DNA of 56,284 nucleotides from Acidobacteriota bacterium (GTDB lineage: Bacteria; Actinomycetota; Acidimicrobiia; Acidimicrobiales; Ilumatobacteraceae), in the NCBI GenBank assembly GCA_018970175.1, contig JAGWWV010000009.1, forward strand, positions 1 to 56,284. Reading direction: 5' to 3'. The notes under the pieces are model-generated. The model did no database searches. It saw only the letters and a program-made list of their open reading frames with translations, and was not told the DNA's origin. The position numbers and the translations under genes are program-made. This document shows, in pieces, positions 15,637 through 23,465 of the stretch (the first letter of the stretch is position 1; every line of letters begins with the position of its first letter).

Positions 15637-16736
15637 TTGATGTCTTTCACGATTTCGCTGATCTTGTGGTCCATGCCGGCGATGAGGGGGCGCATGTGCA
15701 GCTCCTCGAGCAGCTCGTCACCCCGTTCGTTTCCACCCTGCAAGTTCGACGTGATGACCTGCGAGACACCCTGCTGCAGCAGGGCTGCGCGGTAGTCGTA
15801 CCAGAGACGATCGAGGGTGAATCCCTTGAAACCCGGCTGGTCGGCGGCGAACTCGCTGACCTTGTGGAAGTAGTGGCTGATGAGGTGGTCTTCGTGTTTC
15901 CGGCGCATGTCGGGTGTGAGCGACGCTGCGAGAAGGTTGCACACGTCCCATGCAGCGACGTGGCGTGTGCTGAGCTGGAAGTCGATCATCGTGATGGTGT
16001 CGGCGCCGGCGCTGCCGCCGAAGAGGTAGTTCTCGGCGCGACAGTCGGTGTGCGTGAAGGTTTGGTGACCCTGTTGCACCCACCAATCGAGCATGTCGGG
16101 GTAGATCTCGCACATCGTGTGCAAGGCATCGAGCGTTGCGCCGTCGAGGCGGGGCCCGAAGTGCTCCTTGAAGTGCGGCCACTGTGCTTCGGCCATTGCC
16201 TTGGCCGACTTGTAGAGCGGGTTGTTCATGGGCGGCAACCACGTGAGTTCGTAGAGCTCATTGGTTTCCCAGAAGGCGGCGTGCAATCGTGCGACGGTTT
16301 CGAGGATGCGTTCGGCTTCGATCAGAGTGAGGCCGGTGATCTGATCGGGGCAGTGAGCGCCCGTGATCTCTTCGATGAGGATGACGAAGGGGAGTCCACT
16401 CTCGCCGCAGTCGGCGAAGTAGGGCTTCGGTACGCGGACGTTCAGTCGGGTTGCGACCTCGCGGTAGAAGTTGACTTCGCGGAGATAAAAGCCCATGGCC
16501 TGGGCGAGGAACTGGTTCTCGGGGGCGGGCGACTGGCACTTGGCGACGATGGTTGCCGGTCCCGCGCCGGGGCCGTCGACGTAGTTCAGCGTCAGGCGGG
16601 CGAGTTCGCCGAGAATGCCGACGCCCGTGCCGAAGCGCTGGATGTCGAAGCTCTTCACGCGGCCGATATCGGCGGGCAGAACGTCGTTCAGCCAGTCGGT
16701 TGTGATGTCGGCAATTTGTGCGGGTATCTGTGGCAT
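15633..16736 (-). CDS. APH-like phosphotransferase
   Basis: A 367-residue kinase-fold protein of the aminoglycoside-phosphotransferase / ecdysteroid-kinase-like type. The ATP-lid region GTGVGILGELARLTL and the lysine strand ATIVAKCQS are near the N-terminus. The Brenner motif is HTDCRAENYLF and the metal-binding Asp is in MIDFQLS. The ATG at 16736 follows a GGGGGA ribosome-binding site. The substrate is not predictable, but such proteins in actinobacteria often sit with acyl-CoA and steroid genes. It is downstream of sufU in the same direction (38-bp gap), with no obvious link to Fe-S assembly. Confidence 0.85.
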   Translation of the reverse strand: MPQIPAQIADITTDWLNDVLPADIGRVKSFDIQRFGTGVGILGELARLTLNYVDGPGAGPATIVAKCQSPAPENQFLAQAMGFYLREVNFYREVATRLNVRVPKPYFADCGESGLPFVILIEEITGAHCPDQITGLTLIEAERILETVARLHAAFWETNELYELTWLPPMNNPLYKSAKAMAEAQWPHFKEHFGPRLDGATLDALHTMCEIYPDMLDWWVQQGHQTFTHTDCRAENYLFGGSAGADTITMIDFQLSTRHVAAWDVCNLLAASLTPDMRRKHEDHLISHYFHKVSEFAADQPGFKGFTLDRLWYDYRAALLQQGVSQVITSNLQGGNERGDELLEELHMRPLIAGMDHKISEIVKDIK

Positions 16737-16774
16737 GCGAGTCCCCCGATCGCAGTGTCGAATGTTGGTGTTCG

Positions 16775-17224
16775 TCAGTTCGACTGGCTGAGGCCGTCGA
16801 GCAGCGTGTTCCACGCGAGGGTGGCGCACTTGATGCGCACCGGGAACTTCACGACTCCGCGCAACGCTTCCAGGTCGCCGAGCGGCTTCGACTCGTCGAG
16901 CGGCGGTGCGGTTTCGTCTTCTTCCTCGATCGACATCATGTGCTTGAAGCGACGAACGAGGTTGCGGATTTCATCGACCGACTTGCCCTTCACGGCAGCC
17001 GACATCATCGAGGCCGAGCTTTGGCTGATCGAGCAGCCCTGGCCGCCGATCTTGATGTCGGAGACGACGCCATCTTTCACGTCGAGATACACCTGGATCT
17101 CGTCGCCACACAGCGGGTTGTGGCCCTCGGCACGCACGGCGGGCGGTGCCAACTCACCACGGTTACGGGGCGTCCGATAGTGGTCGAGAATGATCTCGCG
17201 GTAGAGGTCTTCCAATCCTGGCAT
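16775..17224 (-). CDS. sufU: SUF sulfur-transfer/scaffold protein SufU
   Basis: SufU accepts persulfide sulfur from SufS and holds a zinc ion. The 149-residue protein has all ligand positions: C39 and D41 (NPLCGDEIQ), C64 (GGQGCSISQSS) and C133 (IKCATLAWNTL). It also has the insertion between them (RRFKHMMSIEEEDE) that separates SufU from IscU. N-terminal LYREIILDHYRTPRN is the family start. It follows sufS by 35 bp in the sufC2-sufS-sufU operon. Confidence 0.95.
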   Translation of the reverse strand: MPGLEDLYREIILDHYRTPRNRGELAPPAVRAEGHNPLCGDEIQVYLDVKDGVVSDIKIGGQGCSISQSSASMMSAAVKGKSVDEIRNLVRRFKHMMSIEEEDETAPPLDESKPLGDLEALRGVVKFPVRIKCATLAWNTLLDGLSQSN

Positions 17225-17259
17225 CGGTGCTCCGGTCGTGGGTCAGGTCGTCTTCGAAT

Positions 17260-18492
17260 TCAGAAGCCGAACAAGTCTCCGGCATTGGCCAGTGCGTCTG
17301 CAAGTGCATCGGCATCGGCAGTGGAATTGTAGATGTAGAAGCTCGCGCGGGCGGTTGCGTTCGAGCCGAGCAGTTTCATGAGTGGTTTGGCGCAGTGGTG
17401 GCCGGCGCGCACGCACACGTTGGCCTGGTCGAGAACCTGGGACACGTCGTGCGGGTGGACGTTCTTGAACTGGAACGACAGCGTGGCGCCGCGCACGGCC
17501 GGGTCGGTGGGGCCGTGGATGGTGATGTCGTCGCCGTAGCGGGCCTTCAGGGTGTTGATGGCGTAGGCGGCGATGTCGGCCTCGTGCGCGCGGATGTTGC
17601 CCATGCCGAGGGCCGAGAGATAGCCGATGGCGGCGTGCATGCCGATGGCCTCGGTGATGGGTGGTGTGCCCGCTTCGAACTTGGCGGGCAGCTCGGCGCA
17701 CGAGAACCCGTCGAGGCGAACGTCGGCGATCATGTTGCCGCCGCCGAGGAAGGGCGGCATGGCGTCGAGCAGTGATTCGCGACCCCACAGAACACCGATG
17801 CCCGAGGGACCACAGAGTTTGTGCGACGAAAATGCGAGGAAGTCGGCGCCCCAGGCCTGCACATCGGTGGGATTGTGGGGCACGTACTGGCAGCCATCGA
17901 CTATTGCGATGGCGCCCGCGGCGTGTGCGGCATCGACGAGTTGTTTGACCGGGGTGAGCGTGCCGAGCACGTTGCTCATCGCGGTGAACGACAACACCTT
18001 GGCGCCGTCGAGCAGTTTGGGCAGGTTGGTGAGGTCGAGCTGGCCGTCGGCGGTGAGGGGAACCCAGCGCAGTTCGATGCCCCGCTCGGCGGCGAGCATG
18101 TGCCACGGCACGATGTTGGCGTGGTGTTCCATGTGTGTGAGCACGACGGCATCGCCCGCGCGAAGGTTGGCTCCACCCCACGAATGGGCGACCAGGTTGA
18201 GGGCTTCGGTTGCGTTCTTGGTGAAGACGACCTCGTTCACGCGCGGGGCGTTGATGAACCGCCGCACCGCGGCACGGGCGCCCTCGAAGGCGTCGGTGGA
18301 TTCGGCCGCAAGTTGGTACGCGCTGCGGTTGATGGGTGCGTACGACGTTTCCATGAACCGCGACATCGCATCGATGACCTGGCGCGGTTTTTGCGAGGTG
18401 TTGGCGGAGTCGAGATAGACGACGGGCTTGCCGTTGATTTCGCGCTCGAGAAGGGGAAAGTCCTTCTTGATGACGGCGGGATCAAAGGTCAT
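17260..18492 (-). CDS. sufS: Cysteine desulfurase SufS
   Basis: SufS is a PLP enzyme that takes sulfur from cysteine and passes it to SufU. The 410-residue protein has the PLP lysine K225 in FSSHKLCGPSG, the active-site C367 in RAGHHCAKPLM, and the N-terminal VYLDSANTSQKP. I use the ATG at 18492 (MTFDPAVIKKDFPLL); a longer frame runs into sufC2. The RAGHHC context marks the group II (SufS/CsdA) class. A slightly unusual cysteine occurs at IVDGCQYVPH where Ala is common. Spacing to sufC2 is 19 bp. Confidence 0.96.
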   Translation of the reverse strand: MTFDPAVIKKDFPLLEREINGKPVVYLDSANTSQKPRQVIDAMSRFMETSYAPINRSAYQLAAESTDAFEGARAAVRRFINAPRVNEVVFTKNATEALNLVAHSWGGANLRAGDAVVLTHMEHHANIVPWHMLAAERGIELRWVPLTADGQLDLTNLPKLLDGAKVLSFTAMSNVLGTLTPVKQLVDAAHAAGAIAIVDGCQYVPHNPTDVQAWGADFLAFSSHKLCGPSGIGVLWGRESLLDAMPPFLGGGNMIADVRLDGFSCAELPAKFEAGTPPITEAIGMHAAIGYLSALGMGNIRAHEADIAAYAINTLKARYGDDITIHGPTDPAVRGATLSFQFKNVHPHDVSQVLDQANVCVRAGHHCAKPLMKLLGSNATARASFYIYNSTADADALADALANAGDLFGF

Positions 18493-18511
18493 GGCAGTCT
18501 TTCTACTCGCC

Positions 18512-19300
18512 TCAGCGGTAGGCCTCGTAGCCCGACTTTTCGAGTTCCTCGGCCAGTTCCATGCCACCCGACTTCACGATGCGGCCGTCGACCATGATGT
18601 GGACGAAATCGGGCTGCAGTTCGTCGAGCAGACGTTGGTAGTGGGTGATGAGAACGATGCCGAGCTTCGGACGGTCGACGCGGACTTCGCGAATGCCCTG
18701 CGCGACGATGCGCAGCGCGTCGATGTCGAGGCCGGAGTCGGTTTCGTCGAGGATGGCGAGATCGGGTTCGAGGATGGCCATCTGCATGATCTCGTTGCGC
18801 TTCTTTTCGCCGCCCGAAAAGCCCTCGTTGAGGTATCGGTCGACGAACGACGAGTCCATGCCGAGTCGCTTCATCCAGTCCATGACCGAGAGGCGCAGTT
18901 CGAGCACCGAGAGGTCGAGACCCTTGCGTGCCGACAGTGCCTGACGCAGGAACTGGATCACCGAGACTCCGGCAATTTCCTGCGGGTACTGGAAGGCGAG
19001 GAAGATGCCGGCCTTGGCGCGCACGTCGGTCGACCAGTCGGTGATGTCTTCGCCCTTGTAGATGAGTCGTCCCGCGGTGACCTCGTATTCGGGTGAAGCG
19101 AGAAGAGTGGAGGCGAGGGTCGATTTGCCGCAGCCGTTCGGGCCCATGATTGCGTGGACTTCTCCCTCGTTCACGGTGAGGTTCAAACCACGCAGGATCT
19201 CTTTGCCCGACGACGCACCGGTCGACTCGCCCGAATCGGCCGAATCATCGGTGGAAACGGGTGTGACGTGCAGGGATTCGACGCGGAACAACTGGCTCAC
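18512..19300 (-). CDS. sufC: Fe-S cluster assembly ATPase SufC (copy 2)
   Basis: A second SufC, 262 residues, in front of sufS. Walker A is GPNGCGKS (53-60), the signature is FSGGEKKR (161-168) and Walker B is LAILDE (181-186), with NEIMQMAILEP between them, closer to the E. coli-type SufC than copy 1. Between the first strand (LFRVESLHV) and GKEILRGLNL lies an 18-residue Ser/Asp/Gly-rich insert (about 15-32) not needed by other SufC proteins. It starts with GTG. A TAGACT box at 19308-19313 ends 7 nt before it, and the shared suf operator covers the expected -35 region. Confidence 0.93.
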   Translation of the reverse strand: MSQLFRVESLHVTPVSTDDSADSGESTGASSGKEILRGLNLTVNEGEVHAIMGPNGCGKSTLASTLLASPEYEVTAGRLIYKGEDITDWSTDVRAKAGIFLAFQYPQEIAGVSVIQFLRQALSARKGLDLSVLELRLSVMDWMKRLGMDSSFVDRYLNEGFSGGEKKRNEIMQMAILEPDLAILDETDSGLDIDALRIVAQGIREVRVDRPKLGIVLITHYQRLLDELQPDFVHIMVDGRIVKSGGMELAEELEKSGYEAYR

Positions 19301-19327
19301 GGGTCAAAGTCTAAGAGGGGTCCCGGG

Positions 19328-19355
19328 GTTTTTCACTATGCAGGTAGTGGTAATT
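19328..19355. promoter_or_regulatory. Second copy of the suf operator, before sufC2
   Basis: It contains ACTA-N6-TAGT (19335-19348) and the same GGTAGTGGTAATTC run as the copy before sufB (1993-2020). The left AATT arm is degenerate here. On the minus strand it overlaps the -35 position of the sufC2 promoter, whose -10 is 19308-19313. It also overlaps the stop codon (19336-19338) of the upstream desaturase gene. Its centre is about 41 bp from the sufC2 GTG. Confidence 0.58.
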
Positions 19356-20325
19356 CCCGACCTGCGGCAAGGGCCCGCCAGATGCGCGGGTACGAGGCGT
19401 ATTCGCGCGCCGTGGTGATGTAACCCGCGTCACGGAGGCGCCGCGTGTAGTCGGGCAGGTTGCGGAACGGGATGCCCGCATCGACGTGGTGCGCGGTGTG
19501 AAATCCGATGTTGTACGGCACGAGAAAGAAGCGCGCGAACCAGCGTTGCCGCACCGCGTGTGTCGACATGCGCCGGTCGGCTCCGGCCGTCATGCCGCCG
19601 TGTTCGGCGATCGCGCGCAGGCGATTGATGACGCGCCACACGGTCATGTTCGGTGCCAGCCAGAGCAACGGATACACCCACGCGTTGCCCGAGGCAATTC
19701 CGGCGACGACAAGAACGACTTGCATCCCCCAGATTTTTTGCTGCGTGCGTCGGACGCGCGCGTCGGGTGACGCGAGTCCACGCAACTGGGCGCGGAACAA
19801 CTTTGCGCCGGTGATGCCGAGCGCATCGCGGACGAGTTTGCGGCGGAGACTCGCGGGCGACACCGGGTAGTTCGCGTACAGCGGTACGTCGGGTTCTTCG
19901 GGTCCGAATTCTTGTCGATGGTGCGCCATGTGCACCCGGCGGTAGGCGGGCGTGCTGGTGAACGACGGGAAGCCGAGCAGCCAGTTGCCCACGACGTCGT
20001 TGGCGCGCTTGTTCGAGAACAACAAACGGTGCGCGGCTTCGTGCATGAGGGAAAGGAACTGGGCGTGTGCGCGGCCCATCAACAGGAAGGCGGCGATGCG
20101 TACCGCGAGGTTGTCGATCGTGACCGCGGCGTAGATGACCGCCGCAGTCTGGGCATACAGCGCCACGACGCTGATCGCATTGCGCGTGTTCGGGATGCGT
20201 CGCAAGCGCTCGCGGTAGGCCGGTGTCGGTCGGCCGTCGGCGGTGATGAAGTCGTCGGTGTGTGCGGGGAACAGAGTCGCGGGGTCCGGTGCCATGCCAC
20301 CCAGGTCGAAGCGTCGTTGTCCCAC
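19336..20325 (-). CDS. Membrane fatty acid desaturase family protein
   Basis: A 329-residue integral-membrane di-iron enzyme that would introduce a double bond or hydroxyl into an acyl chain or carotenoid-like lipid. The three histidine boxes are HEAAHR, HMAHHR and HTAHHVD, separated by paired hydrophobic spans (about 50-85 and 200-225). The start is GTG at 20325 with a GATAAT box 6 nt upstream; an ATG at 20295 (MAPDPATLF) is the alternative. The 3' end carries the operator of the next operon. Regiospecificity cannot be told. Short 33-bp divergent gap to the pyruvyltransferase gene. Confidence 0.88.
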   Translation of the reverse strand: MGQRRFDLGGMAPDPATLFPAHTDDFITADGRPTPAYRERLRRIPNTRNAISVVALYAQTAAVIYAAVTIDNLAVRIAAFLLMGRAHAQFLSLMHEAAHRLLFSNKRANDVVGNWLLGFPSFTSTPAYRRVHMAHHRQEFGPEEPDVPLYANYPVSPASLRRKLVRDALGITGAKLFRAQLRGLASPDARVRRTQQKIWGMQVVLVVAGIASGNAWVYPLLWLAPNMTVWRVINRLRAIAEHGGMTAGADRRMSTHAVRQRWFARFFLVPYNIGFHTAHHVDAGIPFRNLPDYTRRLRDAGYITTAREYASYPRIWRALAAGRELPLPA

Positions 20326-20358
20326 GGGTCAATTATCGCCCACAGTTACACTCGGGTT

Positions 20359-21594
20359 GTGGGTCAACGGTCGGTTCGTCACGTGCTGATCGTGAACCAG
20401 CACGGCGACAACCGCGGTGACGAGGCTGCGATGCACGGAATGCTCACCGGCATCTCCCGCGCCGCCGGGGGTGAGGTGCGCTTCACCGTCATTCACCAAA
20501 TCGCCCACGACTCCTCGGCACGTGAACTTGCCGACTCGTCGGGCTTCGACGTCGGCTGGATTTCGCTCAAGTTGTCGCCCCTCGAGGGCCTGCGCCTCGT
20601 TGCCTACCTCATCACCCGCATTTCGGCGTTGTTGGGGCCCGTCGGTCGGGCCACGATCGCTGCTTACCGCAGCGCTGACGTCGTGGTGTCGGCCCCCGGC
20701 GGCCCCTATTTCGGCGACATCTACATCGGTCACGAGCCGGTGCACTGGCTGTACGTGTGGATGGCGCGCATCCACAAGAAACCCGTCATGTTGTACGCCA
20801 CCTCGGCGGGGCCGTTCGAGCGCGTGTGGGCCAATCCGTTCCGTCGGTTCACGTACCGCATGTTCGAGATGTTGTTCGTGCGCGAGGAAATCTCGGCCGC
20901 GCACATCCGGGCCCTGTTCGGCACGAGACGGCGCAACGTCGATGTCCGAGTGACCGTCGACGCCGCACTGCAGGTGTCGGTACCGGCCGCGCCGCGCGAC
21001 GCGTCGTTGCGGCGCGTGGTCGTGTCGGCCATCGACTGGAAGTACGAAGGTGATCCGGCACCCGATGCGCGTCGAGCGAACTACGACGCCGCAGTCGCGG
21101 CCGCGGTTGCGGAACTGTGCGGCGGCGTCGCCTCCGAGGTGATCCTCGTTCCGCAGTTGCACGGCGTACATCGCGATGCCCCGTACCTGGAACACCTTGC
21201 CGAGCGCATTCGCGGCGTCGCCGGTGACGTTGCGACGGTGTCGGTGTTCGACGAGTCGCGCGACATGCTCGCCCAGCGGGCTCTGTTCGCCTCGGCCGAC
21301 TTCGTTGTGGCGGGCCGCTATCACCCGGCCGTGTTCGCGTTGTCGGCGGGCGTGGCGCAGGTGTGCATCCCCTACGAACACAAGGCGACGGGCGTGTTGC
21401 AACTCGCCGGTCTCTCCGACGTGGTCGTGCCGATCAACGAGGTGACGCCCGATCGTCTGGCTGCGGTTGCCCGCCACGTGCGCGACACGGCCGACGAGGT
21501 GCGCGACCGGTCGCGTCGCGCAGCGGGCGAACTTGCGGCGGTGTCGTCGCGCACATCGGCCGCCGTGGTCGACCTGATGGGCGGCGCCGAATGA
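20359..21594 (+). CDS. Polysaccharide pyruvyl transferase family protein
   Basis: A 411-residue protein of the PS_pyruv_trans family, which adds pyruvate ketals to cell-surface sugars from PEP. Typical features are the N-terminal VLIVNQHGDNRGDEAAMHGM, DVVVSAPGGPYFGD, and the C-terminal DFVVAGRYHPAVFALSAGV with PYEHKATGVLQLAG. Start: GTG at 20359, because the frame runs far upstream into the divergent desaturase and a TACACT box (20347-20352) ends 6 nt before this GTG. Its stop overlaps the next ATG by 4 bp, pairing it with the glycosyltransferase-methyltransferase. Donor and acceptor are unknown. Confidence 0.85.
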   Translation: MGQRSVRHVLIVNQHGDNRGDEAAMHGMLTGISRAAGGEVRFTVIHQIAHDSSARELADSSGFDVGWISLKLSPLEGLRLVAYLITRISALLGPVGRATIAAYRSADVVVSAPGGPYFGDIYIGHEPVHWLYVWMARIHKKPVMLYATSAGPFERVWANPFRRFTYRMFEMLFVREEISAAHIRALFGTRRRNVDVRVTVDAALQVSVPAAPRDASLRRVVVSAIDWKYEGDPAPDARRANYDAAVAAAVAELCGGVASEVILVPQLHGVHRDAPYLEHLAERIRGVAGDVATVSVFDESRDMLAQRALFASADFVVAGRYHPAVFALSAGVAQVCIPYEHKATGVLQLAGLSDVVVPINEVTPDRLAAVARHVRDTADEVRDRSRRAAGELAAVSSRTSAAVVDLMGGAE

Positions 21595-23465
21595 AGCCGA
21601 AGCGGATGCTGATGCTGGGCAGTTTTGACCCAACCTTCGGACGCAATCGTCAGCTCGTGCGACTGGCCGCGATGTCGGGTTGGACCGTCTCGGTGCGCAG
21701 CGTCAGCGCGTGGGGCGGCGACAAGGTGGCGGCGGCATCGCGTGCGCGCGTCGTCACCGCCATGCGCGCCGCTGTTGCGTACGTGCGCATCGTGGGCATT
21801 CTGTTGGCTGCCGCGGTGCCGGGGCGTCGTCCGCATGCCGTCGTAGTTCCGCATCCGTCCCAGATCGACGCCGTGATCATCGGCGTCTTGTGCAAGGCGT
21901 TGCGTCTTCGTGTCGTCATCGACTTCTTCGTGTCGTTGCACGAGACCGTCGTGGTCGACCGCGGTCTCGTCGGGGCGCGGTCACCGGTTGCCGCAATGTT
22001 GCGTCGTTGCGATGCGTGGGCTGCACGGCTGGCCGATGTCGTGCTCACCGACACGCCACAGGATGCCGACCACTTCGCGGCGGTGACGGCGACGCCGCGC
22101 GCCAAGTGGCACGTCGTGTGGGTGGGGGCCGATCCGCAGGTTTTCACCGAGCGTCCCGACGTCGCCATCGAACCTCGGTCGGTTCTGTTCTACGGCACCT
22201 ACATCCCCCTACAGGGGATCGAACACATCGTACGTTCGTCGCTCCTGATGCCACGCGATTGGCACATCCGACTGGTGGGAAGCGGCCAGCTGCGCCCCGA
22301 CATCGAGCGACTGGTGAAAGAGCTCGGTGCACCGGTCGACATCATCGACCAGGTGCCCGAGACGCAGTTGCCCGCGCTCATTGCCTCGTCGATGGTCTGC
22401 CTCGGTGTCTTCGGTGCCGGCGACAAGACGCGCCGCGTGATACCGAACAAGGTCTTTCAGTGCATGGCCGTCGGGCGACCCATCGTCACCGGAGACACCG
22501 AAGCCGCCGCGGAGCTGGGTGCCGCCGTCGATCGGGTGCCCGTGGCGGATCCCGCCGCCATCGCCGCGGCGGTGCAGCGACTCATGAATGATCCGGTGCG
22601 CCGTGAAGCATTGGCGCGCCGCGCGCGTCAGAGCTTCGTCGACAGGTTCGACGATGTTGCCGTGGTGCCCGCGTTCGAACGTGCGCTCGGTGGGGTCGCC
22701 ACGGACGGGCCGTCGCTGCCGCCTCTCACCACGATGGCGCGTTTGCGCCAGCCCTTCATCGAAGCGGCACTGCGACGGGTGCGGCCGCGGTCGATTCTCG
22801 AAGTCGGCGCGGGTCAGGGGGCAACCGGTGCGCGTCTTGCGCGCCACGCTCCGTACGTCGGAGTCGAGCCCGACTTGGCGTCGGCCGCAGTTGCAGCGTC
22901 ACGCTTGGCGCGCGTCGACAACGCCGATTTCCGCATGGGAGGAATCGAGCGTGTCGTGGCAGACGAACGTTTCGGCCTGCTGTGCGCGTTCGAGGTTTTG
23001 GAACATATCGACGACGATGTTGCCGCGTTGCGGCGGTGGCTCGATCATCTCGAACCCGACGGTCACGTGCTGGTGAGCGTGCCCGCCCACGCAAAGCGGT
23101 TCGGGGCGTCCGACGAGGCCGTCGGACACTTTCGCCGGTACGACGCGGTCGACATCGAGCGTCTCTTCGACGAAGTGGGTTGCGAGATCGTGATGCGCCG
23201 CGCGTACGGCGCCGGTGGCGGCCATCTGCTCGAGACGGTGCGCAACCTCATCATCTCGCGTCGCGGTGGCAACGTCGACCGCGCAGCTGCCGCCGAGGTG
23301 AAGTCGGCGGGAAGCGGGAGATTGTTCCAGCCGACGTCGCGTGTTGCCGGCGCGGTGACCGCTCTCGTCGCAGCGCCGATGCGCGTGGTGCAGCGACCGT
23401 TCGCGGCCGGTCAGGTGGGTGTCGGCTGGGTGGTGTTGGCGCGGCGCAAACGCGGCACGGTGTAG
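21591..23465 (+). CDS. Glycosyltransferase (GT4-like) fused to a SAM methyltransferase
   Basis: A 624-residue two-domain protein. Residues 1 to about 385 form a GT-B glycosyltransferase: SVLFYGTYIPLQGIEHIV, IRLVGSGQLRPDIERLV and the donor-site-like IPNKVFQCMAVGRPIVT. From about residue 395 a class I methyltransferase follows: SILEVGAGQGATGARLA (about 401-417), VGVEPD and LLCAFEVLEHIDDD, then a HFRRYD motif seen in sugar and lipid methyltransferases. There is no stop or frameshift at the junction. It would transfer a sugar and methylate the product, or act at two steps of one polymer. ATGA overlap with the pyruvyltransferase. The last 55 bp overlap the convergent membrane-protein gene. Confidence 0.88.
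   Translation: MKPKRMLMLGSFDPTFGRNRQLVRLAAMSGWTVSVRSVSAWGGDKVAAASRARVVTAMRAAVAYVRIVGILLAAAVPGRRPHAVVVPHPSQIDAVIIGVLCKALRLRVVIDFFVSLHETVVVDRGLVGARSPVAAMLRRCDAWAARLADVVLTDTPQDADHFAAVTATPRAKWHVVWVGADPQVFTERPDVAIEPRSVLFYGTYIPLQGIEHIVRSSLLMPRDWHIRLVGSGQLRPDIERLVKELGAPVDIIDQVPETQLPALIASSMVCLGVFGAGDKTRRVIPNKVFQCMAVGRPIVTGDTEAAAELGAAVDRVPVADPAAIAAAVQRLMNDPVRREALARRARQSFVDRFDDVAVVPAFERALGGVATDGPSLPPLTTMARLRQPFIEAALRRVRPRSILEVGAGQGATGARLARHAPYVGVEPDLASAAVAASRLARVDNADFRMGGIERVVADERFGLLCAFEVLEHIDDDVAALRRWLDHLEPDGHVLVSVPAHAKRFGASDEAVGHFRRYDAVDIERLFDEVGCEIVMRRAYGAGGGHLLETVRNLIISRRGGNVDRAAAAEVKSAGSGRLFQPTSRVAGAVTALVAAPMRVVQRPFAAGQVGVGWVVLARRKRGTV

Noticed and set aside
20315-20369. Inverted repeat (10 of 11 matches) spanning the divergent desaturase/pyruvyltransferase starts
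   Set aside because: Both arms encode the first codons of two genes that happen to begin Met-Gly-Gln-Arg; no regulatory logic is needed.
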